Positions 1 to 8,626 of a stretch of DNA of 27,934 bases are shown one piece after another. Source of the stretch: CAZBWE01 sp964495465 (GTDB taxonomy: Bacteria > Planctomycetota > Phycisphaerae > Sedimentisphaerales > Anaerobacaceae); the NCBI GenBank assembly GCA_964495465.1, contig CAZBWE010000025.1, positions 1 through 27,934 on the forward strand, in the 5' to 3' direction. The first letter of the stretch is position 1. Every line of letters begins with the position of its first letter. The notes under the pieces are model-generated. The model was not told where the DNA came from and ran no database searches. It saw only the letters and a program-made list of their open reading frames with translations. A program made the position numbers and the translations under genes.

Positions 1-2
1 CA

Positions 3-317
3 GCCGGCATAATATTATCCGGAAGTAATCCTTATTTTCTCCTCTGGTGGGCCACTGTGGGATTGACCCTTGCAGTGTCTGCAAAAGAGCTGGGAATCTG
101 GGCCTTTGCATTATTTGCCGTCATACACTGGCTGTGCGACCTCATCTGGCTCAGTGCACTATCATGGGCGAGTTTCAAAGGGTCCAGGTTGCTGGGGCCA
201 GGCAGGCAGAAAGTTGTTTTGTTAATTTGCTCGGTGGTGTTATTTGCTTTTGGTCTGTTTTTTGTTTACAATGCTGCCGGGACTTTGATGAAGCTAACCC
301 TAATAAGAAATTATTAA
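3..317 (+). CDS. LysE-family transporter, C-terminal part (5' truncated by window edge)
   Basis: Reading from base 3, the frame is open from the window edge and encodes about 104 residues. It begins with SGSNPYFLLWWATVG, a motif of the LysE amino-acid exporter family in which an NPY/NPK signature opens the second half of the protein. It continues with further hydrophobic helices (LGIWAFALFAVIHWLCDLIWLS and VVLLICSVVLFAFGLFFVYN, about residues 27-47 and 72-91 of the visible part) and ends with a short polar tail. Members are usually about 200 residues, so roughly the first half lies outside the window. The protein would sit in the inner membrane and export amino acids or related small solutes; the substrate cannot be read from sequence. 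A GTG at 57 is in frame but lies inside the conserved motif and is not a likely start. The next gene follows after 16 bases. Confidence 0.75.
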   Translation, partial: AGIILSGSNPYFLLWWATVGLTLAVSAKELGIWAFALFAVIHWLCDLIWLSALSWASFKGSRLLGPGRQKVVLLICSVVLFAFGLFFVYNAAGTLMKLTLIRNY

Positions 318-333
318 TCAACCTTTATAGAAA

Positions 334-1683
334 GTGAGGATAACTGTGCTTATTTACAAATCTTGCAAAAATTCCCGTCTATCCTGCAGGGTATTAATCC
401 CGTTAGAAAACCGAAGGAAAAAATCTCTAACGGGGTTAATCTCGCCACTTGTGTGTTTAATTACGGCTTTGGCCATTGCTGTCGTCGCAGCAGGTGGTGG
501 TTATGCAAAAATAACAGCAAGAATAACAAAAGGGCCATTTCTGCTTCGTGTATATGAGAACAGAGCTGCCCTGATGTGGGAAACCGAGGTGGAAGGAGCG
601 TGCAAGTTATATTATGGAAGAGAACAAAAACTCGACAAATACATTGAAAGTACAGGCGAAAAGGTGCAATACAAAATCAAAGAGAATGGCAAAGACAATG
701 TTAAAAAGACCGCTTTTATTCATAAAATCTGGCTTGATGATTTGAAACCCGGCCAGGTTTACGAATATTGCGTTATCGATTCGGAAGCACAAAGTAAAAT
801 TTATAAATTCCGTACTATACCAGCTAATACCGATGAGGTGAGATTTGCCGTGTATGGTGACAGCCGGACACATCCTGAGACTCACCGAAAATTAGTAAAA
901 CTGATGATAGATAAAAAGGTTGATTTCGTGGTTCACAGCGGTGATTTGGTAACAAGCGGCGAGCGTTATGAACAATGGGGGCCTCAATTCTTTGAGCCGC
1001 TAAAAGGTCTGGCTGAAAATGTCCCAATCTATATTGCCAAGGGCAATCACGAAGGCGACAGCGGTAATTACGAAAAACAGCTGATACCGGTGGGAGAGAA
1101 AAACAGCTTTGGTTTCGACTATGGTCCGGTGCACTATTTCTGTGCGGATAATATCTCCAAAGGCCTAAAAGCCGAAGAAGTTTTGAAGCTGATTGCTACT
1201 GATGCCGGAAGCAGTAAAGCTCAATGGAAATTCGTAAGCTATCACATTCCGAGTCTTAATTTCGGTGGCCATTGGTCAGCATGGGGTTACCCGAATGCCC
1301 TACCCACTCTGGCTAAAGCCGGTGTCGATTTTGTCATAGTTGGCCATTCACATCAGTATGAGCGGTTTCGGCCCGTAGCCCCGCCAGGCGAAACCGACGG
1401 AAGTTACGTAACTTATATCACTTCTGGGGGCGGCGGTGCACCATTGCATGATATTAATGTGTCAGATTACCATGTCTACGCACAGAAAATAAATCATGTC
1501 TGTATATTTGATATCAAGGGCAACAAATTAAGTATGAAGACTATTGGCATTGATGGTCAGGTTATTGACCATCTGCAGATAACTAAAACAAACGGAAATT
1601 TGAATAAAGAATATATAGAGAAAGCGGTTCCGATGGAGCAGATTTCGGCCTATCAAGCGGCGAACCGGCATAAGGAACATTGA
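334..1683 (+). CDS. Exported calcineurin-like metallophosphoesterase (purple acid phosphatase-like)
   Basis: A 449-residue protein with the full metal-binding motif series of calcineurin-like phosphoesterases: GDSR (near residue 175), HSGDLV, GNHE, a lone His in SYHIP, and GHSHQYER. The region before the catalytic domain (about residues 60-160) resembles the fibronectin-III-like N-terminal domain of purple acid phosphatases, ending in the typical LKPGQVYEY phrase. A signal peptide or anchor is visible at about residues 30-58 (LISPLVCLITALAIAVVAAGGGYA), so it should act outside the cytoplasm on phosphoesters; the substrate is unknown. The only start codons before the hydrophobic stretch are GTG at 334 and GTG at 346. 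The unusually long polar stretch before the signal helix is encoded by a palindromic repeat (393-440), so this N-terminus looks modified. It converges on the next gene with 90 bases between. Confidence 0.85.
   Translation: MRITVLIYKSCKNSRLSCRVLIPLENRRKKSLTGLISPLVCLITALAIAVVAAGGGYAKITARITKGPFLLRVYENRAALMWETEVEGACKLYYGREQKLDKYIESTGEKVQYKIKENGKDNVKKTAFIHKIWLDDLKPGQVYEYCVIDSEAQSKIYKFRTIPANTDEVRFAVYGDSRTHPETHRKLVKLMIDKKVDFVVHSGDLVTSGERYEQWGPQFFEPLKGLAENVPIYIAKGNHEGDSGNYEKQLIPVGEKNSFGFDYGPVHYFCADNISKGLKAEEVLKLIATDAGSSKAQWKFVSYHIPSLNFGGHWSAWGYPNALPTLAKAGVDFVIVGHSHQYERFRPVAPPGETDGSYVTYITSGGGGAPLHDINVSDYHVYAQKINHVCIFDIKGNKLSMKTIGIDGQVIDHLQITKTNGNLNKEYIEKAVPMEQISAYQAANRHKEH
393..440. repeat. Palindromic repeat element inside the metallophosphoesterase 5' end
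   Basis: Arms ATTAATCCCGTTAGA (393-407) and TCTAACGGGGTTAAT (426-440) are inverted copies of each other over 15 bases with a single G-T type mismatch, around an 18-base loop. The stem is strong for this AT-rich stretch. In frame it encodes the polar run just before the signal helix. From memory, elements reading CCCGTTAGA...TCTAACGGG, translating as NPVRK...SNGV, are dispersed in many environmental bacterial genomes. That is recollection and was not searched. Confidence 0.75.
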
Positions 1684-1773
1684 ATAAGGTCTATGGTAGG
1701 GAATTGATTGAATCTGTTACAGTTAAAGAAATTGAGATTGCTGAAACACACATCCAATAGCAAGGTCTAAAGT

Positions 1774-3102
1774 TTATGGCAGAGAGGAATCCGTAAGAAT
1801 TTCTTTGATAGTACATTGGGCCAAATTATTTCGCTGGTTTTGTGTGATTGCTTCAAGCGTTTTGGGTTGGTCAGCACTTGATTGGGCAAAACTTACCGCC
1901 TTTACCGATTCGGCGATATCAGACAGCCGGATATTTGCCGGGTCTTTGGCAGGCATAAAACCCACCCTTGGCTCGGAAGTCCTCGCAATAAGTCCGCTGC
2001 TGACAAGATGGTCGAGTATCTTTTCACCGAACTCAGCAGGGATATTTAATTTACTGCATATAACCTGCTGCGAAACCGGCGCCTGGTCCGCTTCAAATCC
2101 GGATGCAATCTCTCTTACGATGTTGATGGCTGTAAGGTCATTGGCTATGAAGTATTCTTCTGTTTTCTTTGCAGCGGTAATCTCGGCGGCATCAAGACTT
2201 TTCAGGTGCTGGGTCGTGAATGTCAGCTGCAGGCCGAACAGAACAATAAGCCAGGTAATATAAATCCAGAAGATACATAAGGGTATAAGACCGAGGATAC
2301 CATAAATCTTGCTATAAGGTATAAATTCTGTTACGTACTGGCCGAAGGCCCATTTGGCAATGCTCCAGACCAGAGCTGCTATAATTGCACCCCAAATGGC
2401 TGCTCTTGCCTGGACTTTTGTGTTCGGCAAAACAAAGTAAAGCAGAAAAAATGCAACAGTTGCTATAATATATGACAAAATAGCGGGCCCCATATACGAA
2501 AGAATGGTTTCTTGAATCTGCCCAAGAGCAGTGTATCGTGTGGCAATGTAAATACCAAATCCCAGAAGCAAAGGCCCAAGTGTTAAAAGTGCCCAGTAGT
2601 TGATTATTCGGTGCAAAAAACCCCTGCCTTTGGCGACATGCCATATATTATTAAACGCCCTTTCTATAGTTGATAATAATGACAATGCGACCCATATCAC
2701 GATTACCACACTAATAAACGTAATCGTGCCCTTACCTGCCCCCGTGAAGAAATTCGCGACCACCTTATCAAGGTGTTCGGTCAGCCTGATAGTTTTGTCG
2801 GGATTATCAGGGTCAGGATACTGAATATTTGACAGATGAACCTGGTCGTAGATAAAACTCTTTATTTTCTCACCAACATCACTATAAGCCGGGATTGACT
2901 GAAATATTAAAAGCATAACAATAGCCAAAGGGACGATTCCGAAGATTGTATGGTATGAAAGCGCAGCGGCCTGCCGGCCGGAGTGGTTCTTTTTCAACAG
3001 CCGGGCACAGTGTGTCCAGAGTTTGATTTGAAAGACCACAAAACGGCTGGCTTTACCGAGTTTCGCAGTAGGTGTGGATAAAAGATTTTTCAATGAGTTC
3101 AT
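1774..3102 (-). CDS. YihY/BrkB family inner-membrane protein with winged-helix-like tail
   Basis: A 442-residue polytopic membrane protein of the YihY (formerly 'ribonuclease BN') family. Family hallmarks are the AALSYHTIFGIVPLAIVMLLIF segment near residues 45-66 and helices around LLSTIERAFNNIW, IINYWALLTLGPLLLGFGIYIA and YGILGLIPLCIFWIYITWLIVLFG. The membrane part ends near residue 300. About 140 more residues (from NIVREIASGF) read like a winged-helix fold, with LNIPAEFGEKILDHLVSSGLIAR resembling Rrf2-type recognition helices; such tails occur in part of this family. Its molecular role is unclear, and the old RNase assignment is wrong for the family. The ATG at 3102 is preferred over the one at 3108 because AAAGG lies 7 bases before it. 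It follows the AsmA-like gene by about 50 bases on the same strand and probably shares its transcript. Confidence 0.85.
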   Translation of the reverse strand: MNSLKNLLSTPTAKLGKASRFVVFQIKLWTHCARLLKKNHSGRQAAALSYHTIFGIVPLAIVMLLIFQSIPAYSDVGEKIKSFIYDQVHLSNIQYPDPDNPDKTIRLTEHLDKVVANFFTGAGKGTITFISVVIVIWVALSLLSTIERAFNNIWHVAKGRGFLHRIINYWALLTLGPLLLGFGIYIATRYTALGQIQETILSYMGPAILSYIIATVAFFLLYFVLPNTKVQARAAIWGAIIAALVWSIAKWAFGQYVTEFIPYSKIYGILGLIPLCIFWIYITWLIVLFGLQLTFTTQHLKSLDAAEITAAKKTEEYFIANDLTAINIVREIASGFEADQAPVSQQVICSKLNIPAEFGEKILDHLVSSGLIARTSEPRVGFMPAKDPANIRLSDIAESVKAVSFAQSSADQPKTLEAITQNQRNNLAQCTIKEILTDSSLP

Positions 3103-3154
3103 CTTCATACCTTTCTAATACATTTTAGCCGCTGGTCCTAATGGCAGCGCCTTT

Positions 3155-6100
3155 TTACCTAAACAATTCTTCGAGCTCTCCCCGAAGTCTTTGCTTTAAT
3201 TGTTGCTCTATCAACTTTTCTATAAATTTGTCCTTGTCAAGGTTTGGGTTATCAATGGTTCCAGTAAGTGGTAATACAATTCTCTCCGCAGTTGTTTGTT
3301 CGCCAATTTTTACTGTTTCCGGCTTAAAATCCATTGTAAGAATATAAGGTGTTATAACCTTCATATCCAATATTCTATTAGGCCCGATAGAGCCGCCAAA
3401 ATTGGTCGGATATTTATCGAGATTAATCTGCATATTATCATAGCTGAGCCTGCCTTTTTGCAAAATAAATTTTGTCGGAAGTACCGCTGCATCAATATTT
3501 TTGCCGGTTTTTGTCCAGGAAAGGACCATTCCAAGCAGGCCTTTTGTTTCCAACTTCATATTTTCTATTCCGACGGTTCCAACAACCTCCGGCTGTGTGC
3601 TCGTATCTTTTCCAAGGGGCACAGCGAGTTTTTCGCAATGGAAATTTGCTATACCGGTAATATCAGTTTGTCCTTTAAAAATAGGATTGAGATTTTCTAA
3701 AAGATTTCTGCTTACCTGCTCGTTGATTTCGACTTTGTCTATGATTTGCATAGGGCCGGTGGTCTGCAGGACCTTCGGCTTTTTTCTAAGGTCTATTGTG
3801 GCAGCAAAGTTAAATTTGCCGTTGTTTACTGACGCTGAAAACGGAGCGATATTCAATAAACCATTCTGGACCTGGATGTCGGTCTCGGTCGGGCCGAAGT
3901 TCAGTCCCATATACTCGGCCTTTTCAAAACCTAACCTGGTTTTTGTATTAAGATTTGCCGGTATTTGGTCCGGCTGACCGGCCGGATACTCGCTGCTGAA
4001 GTTGATAGTGTCTGTTCTTTTACCATATAGTTTTAAGCCCTTAGGCAGATAGGGGCCGGCTAAAGTGCTGACAACCGACCAGTCGTATTCACAGTCAACA
4101 CTGCCCTGCAATTTGGTCCTGCCGTCTTTATCGGACTGCCGGATTTCGCCCTTAGTAATCTTTATCTGAGGACTTTCCAGCTGCAACCTTTTAACATTGA
4201 CGGTTTTCTGCTTTGGATTAAGCTCGGCATCAAAAGCAAGCAGAACTTCCTGCTGCTCAAAAGGATTCTGCTGTGGATAGCTGACCTTTAGATTCCTGAT
4301 TCTTGTCAAGTCGGTTGTGACTGTGTAAGTATCCTTTTGAGAGCTTATAGAGATTCTCGATTCGGCTGTGCCTTCCAACTGCATTTCCTTCGGAAAAGAT
4401 GCGAATAGGACCGCAAACTGCTGGAGCTTCTTCAAATCGATATTATCAGCGGATATCGGCAGATTCATAGATTTTGTCGCTTTTTCATTCAACGGCAGGA
4501 CTGCATCTTTTATACTGACCTGGCCAAGTGTTGCGCTGGCTTTTACAGAATCAACGGCGACGAGATTGTTGTTCTGGTCGATATCAAAAGCAAATGCTAC
4601 ATCAGCAGCCGGCTCGGAAGCAGTAGCTCGTTCCGAAGCAATCATAAAATTTCTAATATTTGACGAGCCGACAGCTGTAATTCGTTCTTCTTTGATGGAG
4701 ACTTGGCCTTTACTGGAAAGTTCACCTGCCATTTGGTATGGGCCTATATTTGCGAATTGCCCTAATTCCGTTTGAAATTGTTTCAAGTCCACATAAGCAT
4801 CATAATTTAGTAATTCAGCAGTTCCGGAACAAATAATTTTGGCAAACGAAGATGACACATCTAATTTGTCAAACTTAACGTTCGTTTTATCCGATGATAT
4901 TTGCGTCTCTACTTTGATGGGCTGCAACAGTGCAACCGTCTTTCCATCAATCGAACCTTCTAATCCCGACAGCGTCGCCTGGCCTTGAATTATTTTTTTA
5001 CCAGCTTCCGTAATTTTCTCAATATCGCCTTTTAACTTTCCTGACGTGATTTGCATACCTTCTTTTAGTCCTAAAGTGTGCGGCATCTGCGAAGAAACAG
5101 CCGGCAAATCAAAATCGAAATCTGCCTTAAGATCATAAGCCGAGTCGGGCTTGATAAATTCAGTAAACGCTCCAAGCGTGGTGGGAACAGTGCCGGCAGC
5201 ATTAACAACAGCCCAGTCGCTTTTTAAACTCAGATTGTCGATTTTTATAGTGCTGACCTCACGATGAACCTTTACATCCACATCCAGACTGCTGGTTTTC
5301 AATCTGTCGCCTTGTAGCTCGGCAAGGGTTACGTCCAGATTTTTCGCCTTGACAATGCCGTTCATACTTTCAAGCTGACCATCTTTGATTCGACTGTCTA
5401 TATCAGCCGAGACAACTCCTTTTGCCTGAACATCTACACCAGCCATCGTAAACAATGGCGTCAGCGATTCAAGGTCCAGGTCATTGACCTCAATGGCCAC
5501 ATCACCGCTGGTTCCTTTCAATGTCCAGCCGGTTTTTGTCTCGACCGGGCTAATCCGGCCTTGTGTGTGAACCTGAGAGTGTTTACCTTGAGACACAACA
5601 GCTAAATTTATATCAAAATTAGTTTGTTGTCCCGGCGGTCGTAAATCTACTTTCGAGTTTATCTGGGCAAGCTCAACGGTTCCGGCTTTTGAATCTGTTA
5701 CTTTCACATTGCCGTCATTTACAATAAGGTCGATTCGTTCGATTGGCAAAACCAAGAGCTGTGGTTTCACAGCGGCCGTCTTTTTTAGCTGAGGGATTTC
5801 AGATACTTGCGGTTCCCTGAGACTTAAGCGGACTCTCGGCTCATCAATTACCGTTTCGCCCAGAGACAAGCTGCCCATCAAAATAGAACTGTAATGCGGT
5901 TTCGTAGCGATATGCTTTACATCAACAGAAATACTACCGGTATTATCATTAAAACTGAAATCTGCGACCTTTATTCCGTCGAACCAGCCCATTGAAAGAC
6001 TGGCAAAATCTGTCCGGCCGTCGATAGCATTATTAATCCTGGCCAGTATTATTTCCCGGCCTTTCCCGGATGATACAAACACAGGAAAAAGAAGAAATGC

Positions 6101-6199
6101 CAAGACAATGAGAACCACTAAAGCTAATAATATCAACTTCAGTATCTTCGTCCGGGTCTTTTTGGACGGCTCAGCTTTGAGATCTTTCTTATTCCGCAT
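3155..6199 (-). CDS. Large AsmA/TamB-like membrane-anchored periplasmic protein
   Basis: A 1014-residue protein with one N-terminal anchor helix (about residues 20-43, ILKLILLALVVLIVLAFLLFPVFV) followed by a long beta-rich region. That region has alternating hydrophobic pattern and repeated short modules of the type 'L.G.v.vk.l.v.l..l', as in AsmA, YhdP and TamB-type proteins. Near the C-terminus, an LPLTGTIDNPNLD phrase resembles the end of AsmA C-terminal domains. It is probably a periplasmic bridge or lipid-transfer protein between the two membranes; function is inferred from fold class only. ATG at 6199 is chosen over GTG at 6202 because GGAG lies 8 bases upstream. It lies 83 bases downstream of frr in the same direction, with an AT-rich spacer and no obvious terminator, so read-through from the translation operon is plausible. 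Confidence 0.75.
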   Translation of the reverse strand: MRNKKDLKAEPSKKTRTKILKLILLALVVLIVLAFLLFPVFVSSGKGREIILARINNAIDGRTDFASLSMGWFDGIKVADFSFNDNTGSISVDVKHIATKPHYSSILMGSLSLGETVIDEPRVRLSLREPQVSEIPQLKKTAAVKPQLLVLPIERIDLIVNDGNVKVTDSKAGTVELAQINSKVDLRPPGQQTNFDINLAVVSQGKHSQVHTQGRISPVETKTGWTLKGTSGDVAIEVNDLDLESLTPLFTMAGVDVQAKGVVSADIDSRIKDGQLESMNGIVKAKNLDVTLAELQGDRLKTSSLDVDVKVHREVSTIKIDNLSLKSDWAVVNAAGTVPTTLGAFTEFIKPDSAYDLKADFDFDLPAVSSQMPHTLGLKEGMQITSGKLKGDIEKITEAGKKIIQGQATLSGLEGSIDGKTVALLQPIKVETQISSDKTNVKFDKLDVSSSFAKIICSGTAELLNYDAYVDLKQFQTELGQFANIGPYQMAGELSSKGQVSIKEERITAVGSSNIRNFMIASERATASEPAADVAFAFDIDQNNNLVAVDSVKASATLGQVSIKDAVLPLNEKATKSMNLPISADNIDLKKLQQFAVLFASFPKEMQLEGTAESRISISSQKDTYTVTTDLTRIRNLKVSYPQQNPFEQQEVLLAFDAELNPKQKTVNVKRLQLESPQIKITKGEIRQSDKDGRTKLQGSVDCEYDWSVVSTLAGPYLPKGLKLYGKRTDTINFSSEYPAGQPDQIPANLNTKTRLGFEKAEYMGLNFGPTETDIQVQNGLLNIAPFSASVNNGKFNFAATIDLRKKPKVLQTTGPMQIIDKVEINEQVSRNLLENLNPIFKGQTDITGIANFHCEKLAVPLGKDTSTQPEVVGTVGIENMKLETKGLLGMVLSWTKTGKNIDAAVLPTKFILQKGRLSYDNMQINLDKYPTNFGGSIGPNRILDMKVITPYILTMDFKPETVKIGEQTTAERIVLPLTGTIDNPNLDKDKFIEKLIEQQLKQRLRGELEELFR

Positions 6200-6282
6200 C
6201 ACTTTTTCTCCTGATAAATAAAGTTGATTGGCTCAAATTCCTATTATAAACCCCGCAATTTTTGGAATAAAAAATGAAAAAG

Positions 6283-6843
6283 TCAGTCAAGCATTATCTC
6301 GTCTGACTTGTGCTTGACGACATCATCAACCTTGTCGGTGTATTTCTTGGTGATGTCATCGATTTGCTTTTTGCCTTTTTCGAGGTCATCTTCGGTGATA
6401 ACCTTGTCTTTCTGCTGTTTTTCGAGATGTTTGATTGCGTCTCTTCTGATATTCCTGACGTTCACCTTTGTCTGCTCACCGGTGTGTTTGACCTGCTGAA
6501 CGAGCTGTTTTCTTCTCTCCTCGCTGAGTGGCGGAATATTGAGACGGACGAGCTTGCCATCCACAATCGGTGCGATGCTCAGGTCGCTGCTTTTAATTGC
6601 TGCCTCGATGGCTTTAACTGAACTCGGGTCAAAGGGTTTAATCACAATCATATCCACTTGCGGCGTTGCCAGAGTTGCCATTTGCTTCAATGGGGTAGGC
6701 GTGCCGTAGAAGTCGGCTTTTATATTTTCAACGAGAGCTGTGGAAGCCCTGCCGCTGCGAATTACCTTCAGCTCATCATGAAGAACTTCAGCCGCCTTTT
6801 TCATCTTGGATTCGGTATCGGAAACTATTGCCTTGGTGGGCAT
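6283..6843 (-). CDS. frr: Ribosome recycling factor
   Basis: A 186-residue protein, the normal length for this family. It releases ribosomes from mRNA after termination together with EF-G. The sequence contains the classic blocks: ELKVIRSGRASTALVENI near residue 25, YGTPTPLKQMATLATPQ, the IRLNIPPLSEERRKQL-type block (here VRLNIPPLSEERRKQL), and the helical C-terminus with NVRNIRRDAIKHL. ATG at 6843 is preceded by GGGAG at a 7-base spacing, which decides it over the TTG at 6849. It is the last gene of the conserved rpsB-tsf-pyrH-frr series, but it is separated from pyrH by about 160 bases filled by an inverted-repeat element. Cytoplasmic and essential. Confidence 0.97.
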   Translation of the reverse strand: MPTKAIVSDTESKMKKAAEVLHDELKVIRSGRASTALVENIKADFYGTPTPLKQMATLATPQVDMIVIKPFDPSSVKAIEAAIKSSDLSIAPIVDGKLVRLNIPPLSEERRKQLVQQVKHTGEQTKVNVRNIRRDAIKHLEKQQKDKVITEDDLEKGKKQIDDITKKYTDKVDDVVKHKSDEIMLD

Positions 6844-6880
6844 CTTCAATCTCCCATAATGCTGCTTTTAATGTATTCGG

Positions 6881-7003
6881 TCTTTGCGAGGACTCCTTCG
6901 ACTACGCTCAGGGTAACCTTTGTGACGAAGCAATCTCAACAAGATTAAGATTGCCACGCCTCCACTCTTGTCTTCGACAAGAAGACATGGAGGCTCGCAA
7001 ATC
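6881..7003. repeat. Composite inverted-repeat element between pyrH and frr
   Basis: Outer arms are CTTTGCGAGGACTCC (6882-6896) and GGAGGCTCGCAAAT (6989-7002), which are near-perfect inverted copies. Nested inside are a CTTCGACTACGCTCAGGG motif (6895-6913) that recurs elsewhere in the window in degenerate form, a CAATCT/AGATTG pair (6931-6936 with 6948-6953), and a perfect CTTGTC-TTC-GACAAG hairpin (6967-6981) framed by CCTCCA/TGGAGG (6959-6964 with 6988-6993). The element runs up to the pyrH stop codon. It looks like a non-coding mobile or REP-like unit with another element inserted in it. Confidence 0.75.
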
Positions 7004-7004
7004 G

Positions 7005-7721
7005 TTAACTAATTAAAGTACCAACTTTCTCGCCACAAATGGCCTTGGCCATATTGCCCTTCTTGAAGATATTCAAAACGATAATCGGGATATTATTTTC
7101 CCGACAAAGACTTATTGCCGAATGGTCCATTATCCTGAGGTTTTTGTTTATCAGGTCATTGTAAGATAGTTTTTTAAAAAGCCGGGCATCCGGATTTTTC
7201 TTGGGGTCGTCACTATAGACACCCTCGACCTTTGTTGCTTTTATTAACAAATCCGCTTCGAGTTCGGCGGCCCGCAGTGCCGCACAGGTATCGGTGGTAA
7301 AAAATGGATTTCCTGTTCCACCGGCCAATATCGCAACCCGCCCGAGTCCAAGGTGACGAAGAGCGCGTCTTCTGATAAACGGCTCACACATAGCTGCAAC
7401 TTCAATGGCGCTTAAGACCCTCGTCGGCTGACCGAGCTTTTCAAGAGTCTCCTGCAGGGCGCAGGAATTTATAATCGTGGCCAACATACCCATATAATCA
7501 GCCGTATTTCTGGGGATTTGACTTACCTGAGAGAAGGTTTCGCCCCTTATGAAATTACCGGCCCCGACCACAATGGCTACCTGTGGGCCGAGCCGGCATA
7601 GTTCGATTATCCTCTCAGCGAGCGACTTTAGTGCCGAGCCGTCAATCCCAAACTCCCCGGGGCCGCAAAAACTCTCGCCCGAAAGCTTCAACAACACGCG
7701 ATTATATTTACTCTTCGCCAT
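7005..7721 (-). CDS. pyrH: UMP kinase
   Basis: A 238-residue cytoplasmic kinase that phosphorylates UMP to UDP with ATP; it feeds all pyrimidine nucleotides. Visible family blocks are VLLKLSGESF near residue 9, VVGAGNFIRG (usually GGGNIFRG, so one Gly is Ala here and the next two residues are swapped), TADYMGMLATIINS, FIRRRALRHL, the AGGTGNPFFTTDTCAALRAAEL nucleotide-binding block, TKVEGVYSDDPKKNP, and the MDHSAISLCRENNIPIIVLN block. The ATG at 7721 begins MAKSKYNRVLLKLSGES as in the family. An upstream in-frame extension lies inside the methyltransferase gene and is rejected. The start lies only two bases after the methyltransferase stop, so its translation is probably coupled to that gene. 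Confidence 0.97.
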   Translation of the reverse strand: MAKSKYNRVLLKLSGESFCGPGEFGIDGSALKSLAERIIELCRLGPQVAIVVGAGNFIRGETFSQVSQIPRNTADYMGMLATIINSCALQETLEKLGQPTRVLSAIEVAAMCEPFIRRRALRHLGLGRVAILAGGTGNPFFTTDTCAALRAAELEADLLIKATKVEGVYSDDPKKNPDARLFKKLSYNDLINKNLRIMDHSAISLCRENNIPIIVLNIFKKGNMAKAICGEKVGTLIS

Positions 7722-7723
7722 TA

Positions 7724-8626
7724 TCAAAATAACCTTATTTGTTTCTGTTCCTTTTTCAACCTCTCCTCCGCAGTTTTGCAATATTGCTCTGAAATATCTA
7801 TACCGATATAGCTTCTTCTTAACTTATGCGCCACTAATGTAGTAGTTCCTACGCCATTGAACGGGTCCAAAACAATATCATCTTGATAACTGAACAACTT
7901 TAACAATCTTGCAACTAATTCTTCCGGAAACATGGCGGGATGGTCATATTTTTTCATATTGCCCTCAGGTGCGATATCCCATTTCGCATAAACCCACTTC
8001 TTAAACTCATCTCCTGTAATATCTACTTTATCAGATTCGCCCTGTTTTTTGTGCGATTCTTTGCAGAATACTTCGATAAACTCCCATGTGTACTTCAAAT
8101 AAGGCATACTTGGACTTTTCCAGCTACCCCAAGCGGTGTATTTACAGTTATAATTATGCTTTTCCCAAAGTATTTCTGCTTTCCAGAGCAAGCCCAGTTC
8201 CAATAACTGATTTGAAATAAAATGGTGAGTTGGTATGTAATCTGAAAATAAAGGCTGGATATTCACACATAATCTTCCGGCGGGCTTCAATACACGCTTG
8301 CATTCTTTCCAGATTCTATTCAACTTATTGAAGTAATCCTGCCAGTATAAAGCGTCTTTGTTTTTATCGTTTTCGTATTCCAGCCCGAAATTGTAAGGAG
8401 GAGAGGTGATAATGATGTCAACAAAGTTATCCGGGAATGCTTTTAGTATTGTTTCACTGTCTCCACAAATGATTTTGTTCTCTATCTTCGAAATATCTAC
8501 GTTGTTTGCTTTCGACCTCGTGACTGTCAGATACTTCGTTCCCTTTCGTATCTCCTCCTTTTTTAGACGGTTTACGACTTTTCTCTCTCTCTTAAGTAGT
8601 TTAGCGTCGGGATATACGACCTTCAT
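7724..8626 (-). CDS. Type II DNA methyltransferase (N4-cytosine or N6-adenine), beta-type motif order
   Basis: A 300-residue SAM-dependent DNA methyltransferase. The catalytic motif TSPPYNFG is at about residues 74-81, and the SAM-binding motif DPFNGVGTTT at about 254-263, followed by RSYIGIDISEQYC. Catalytic motif first and SAM motif last is the beta-class order, with the middle (about 100-230) likely holding the target-recognition region. The SPPY form is seen in both N4-cytosine and N6-adenine enzymes, so the base methylated is not decided. The ATG overlaps the stop of the upstream nuclease gene in an ATGA, showing a coupled R-M unit. The product should protect the host from the neighbouring endonuclease. 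It interrupts the tsf-pyrH junction, and pyrH begins two bases after it. Confidence 0.92.
   Translation of the reverse strand: MKVVYPDAKLLKRERKVVNRLKKEEIRKGTKYLTVTRSKANNVDISKIENKIICGDSETILKAFPDNFVDIIITSPPYNFGLEYENDKNKDALYWQDYFNKLNRIWKECKRVLKPAGRLCVNIQPLFSDYIPTHHFISNQLLELGLLWKAEILWEKHNYNCKYTAWGSWKSPSMPYLKYTWEFIEVFCKESHKKQGESDKVDITGDEFKKWVYAKWDIAPEGNMKKYDHPAMFPEELVARLLKLFSYQDDIVLDPFNGVGTTTLVAHKLRRSYIGIDISEQYCKTAEERLKKEQKQIRLF

Noticed and set aside
7722..7781. 20-residue N-terminal extension of pyrH
   Set aside because: It lies inside the methyltransferase gene in another frame, and family homology begins at MAKSKYNRVLLKLSGES.
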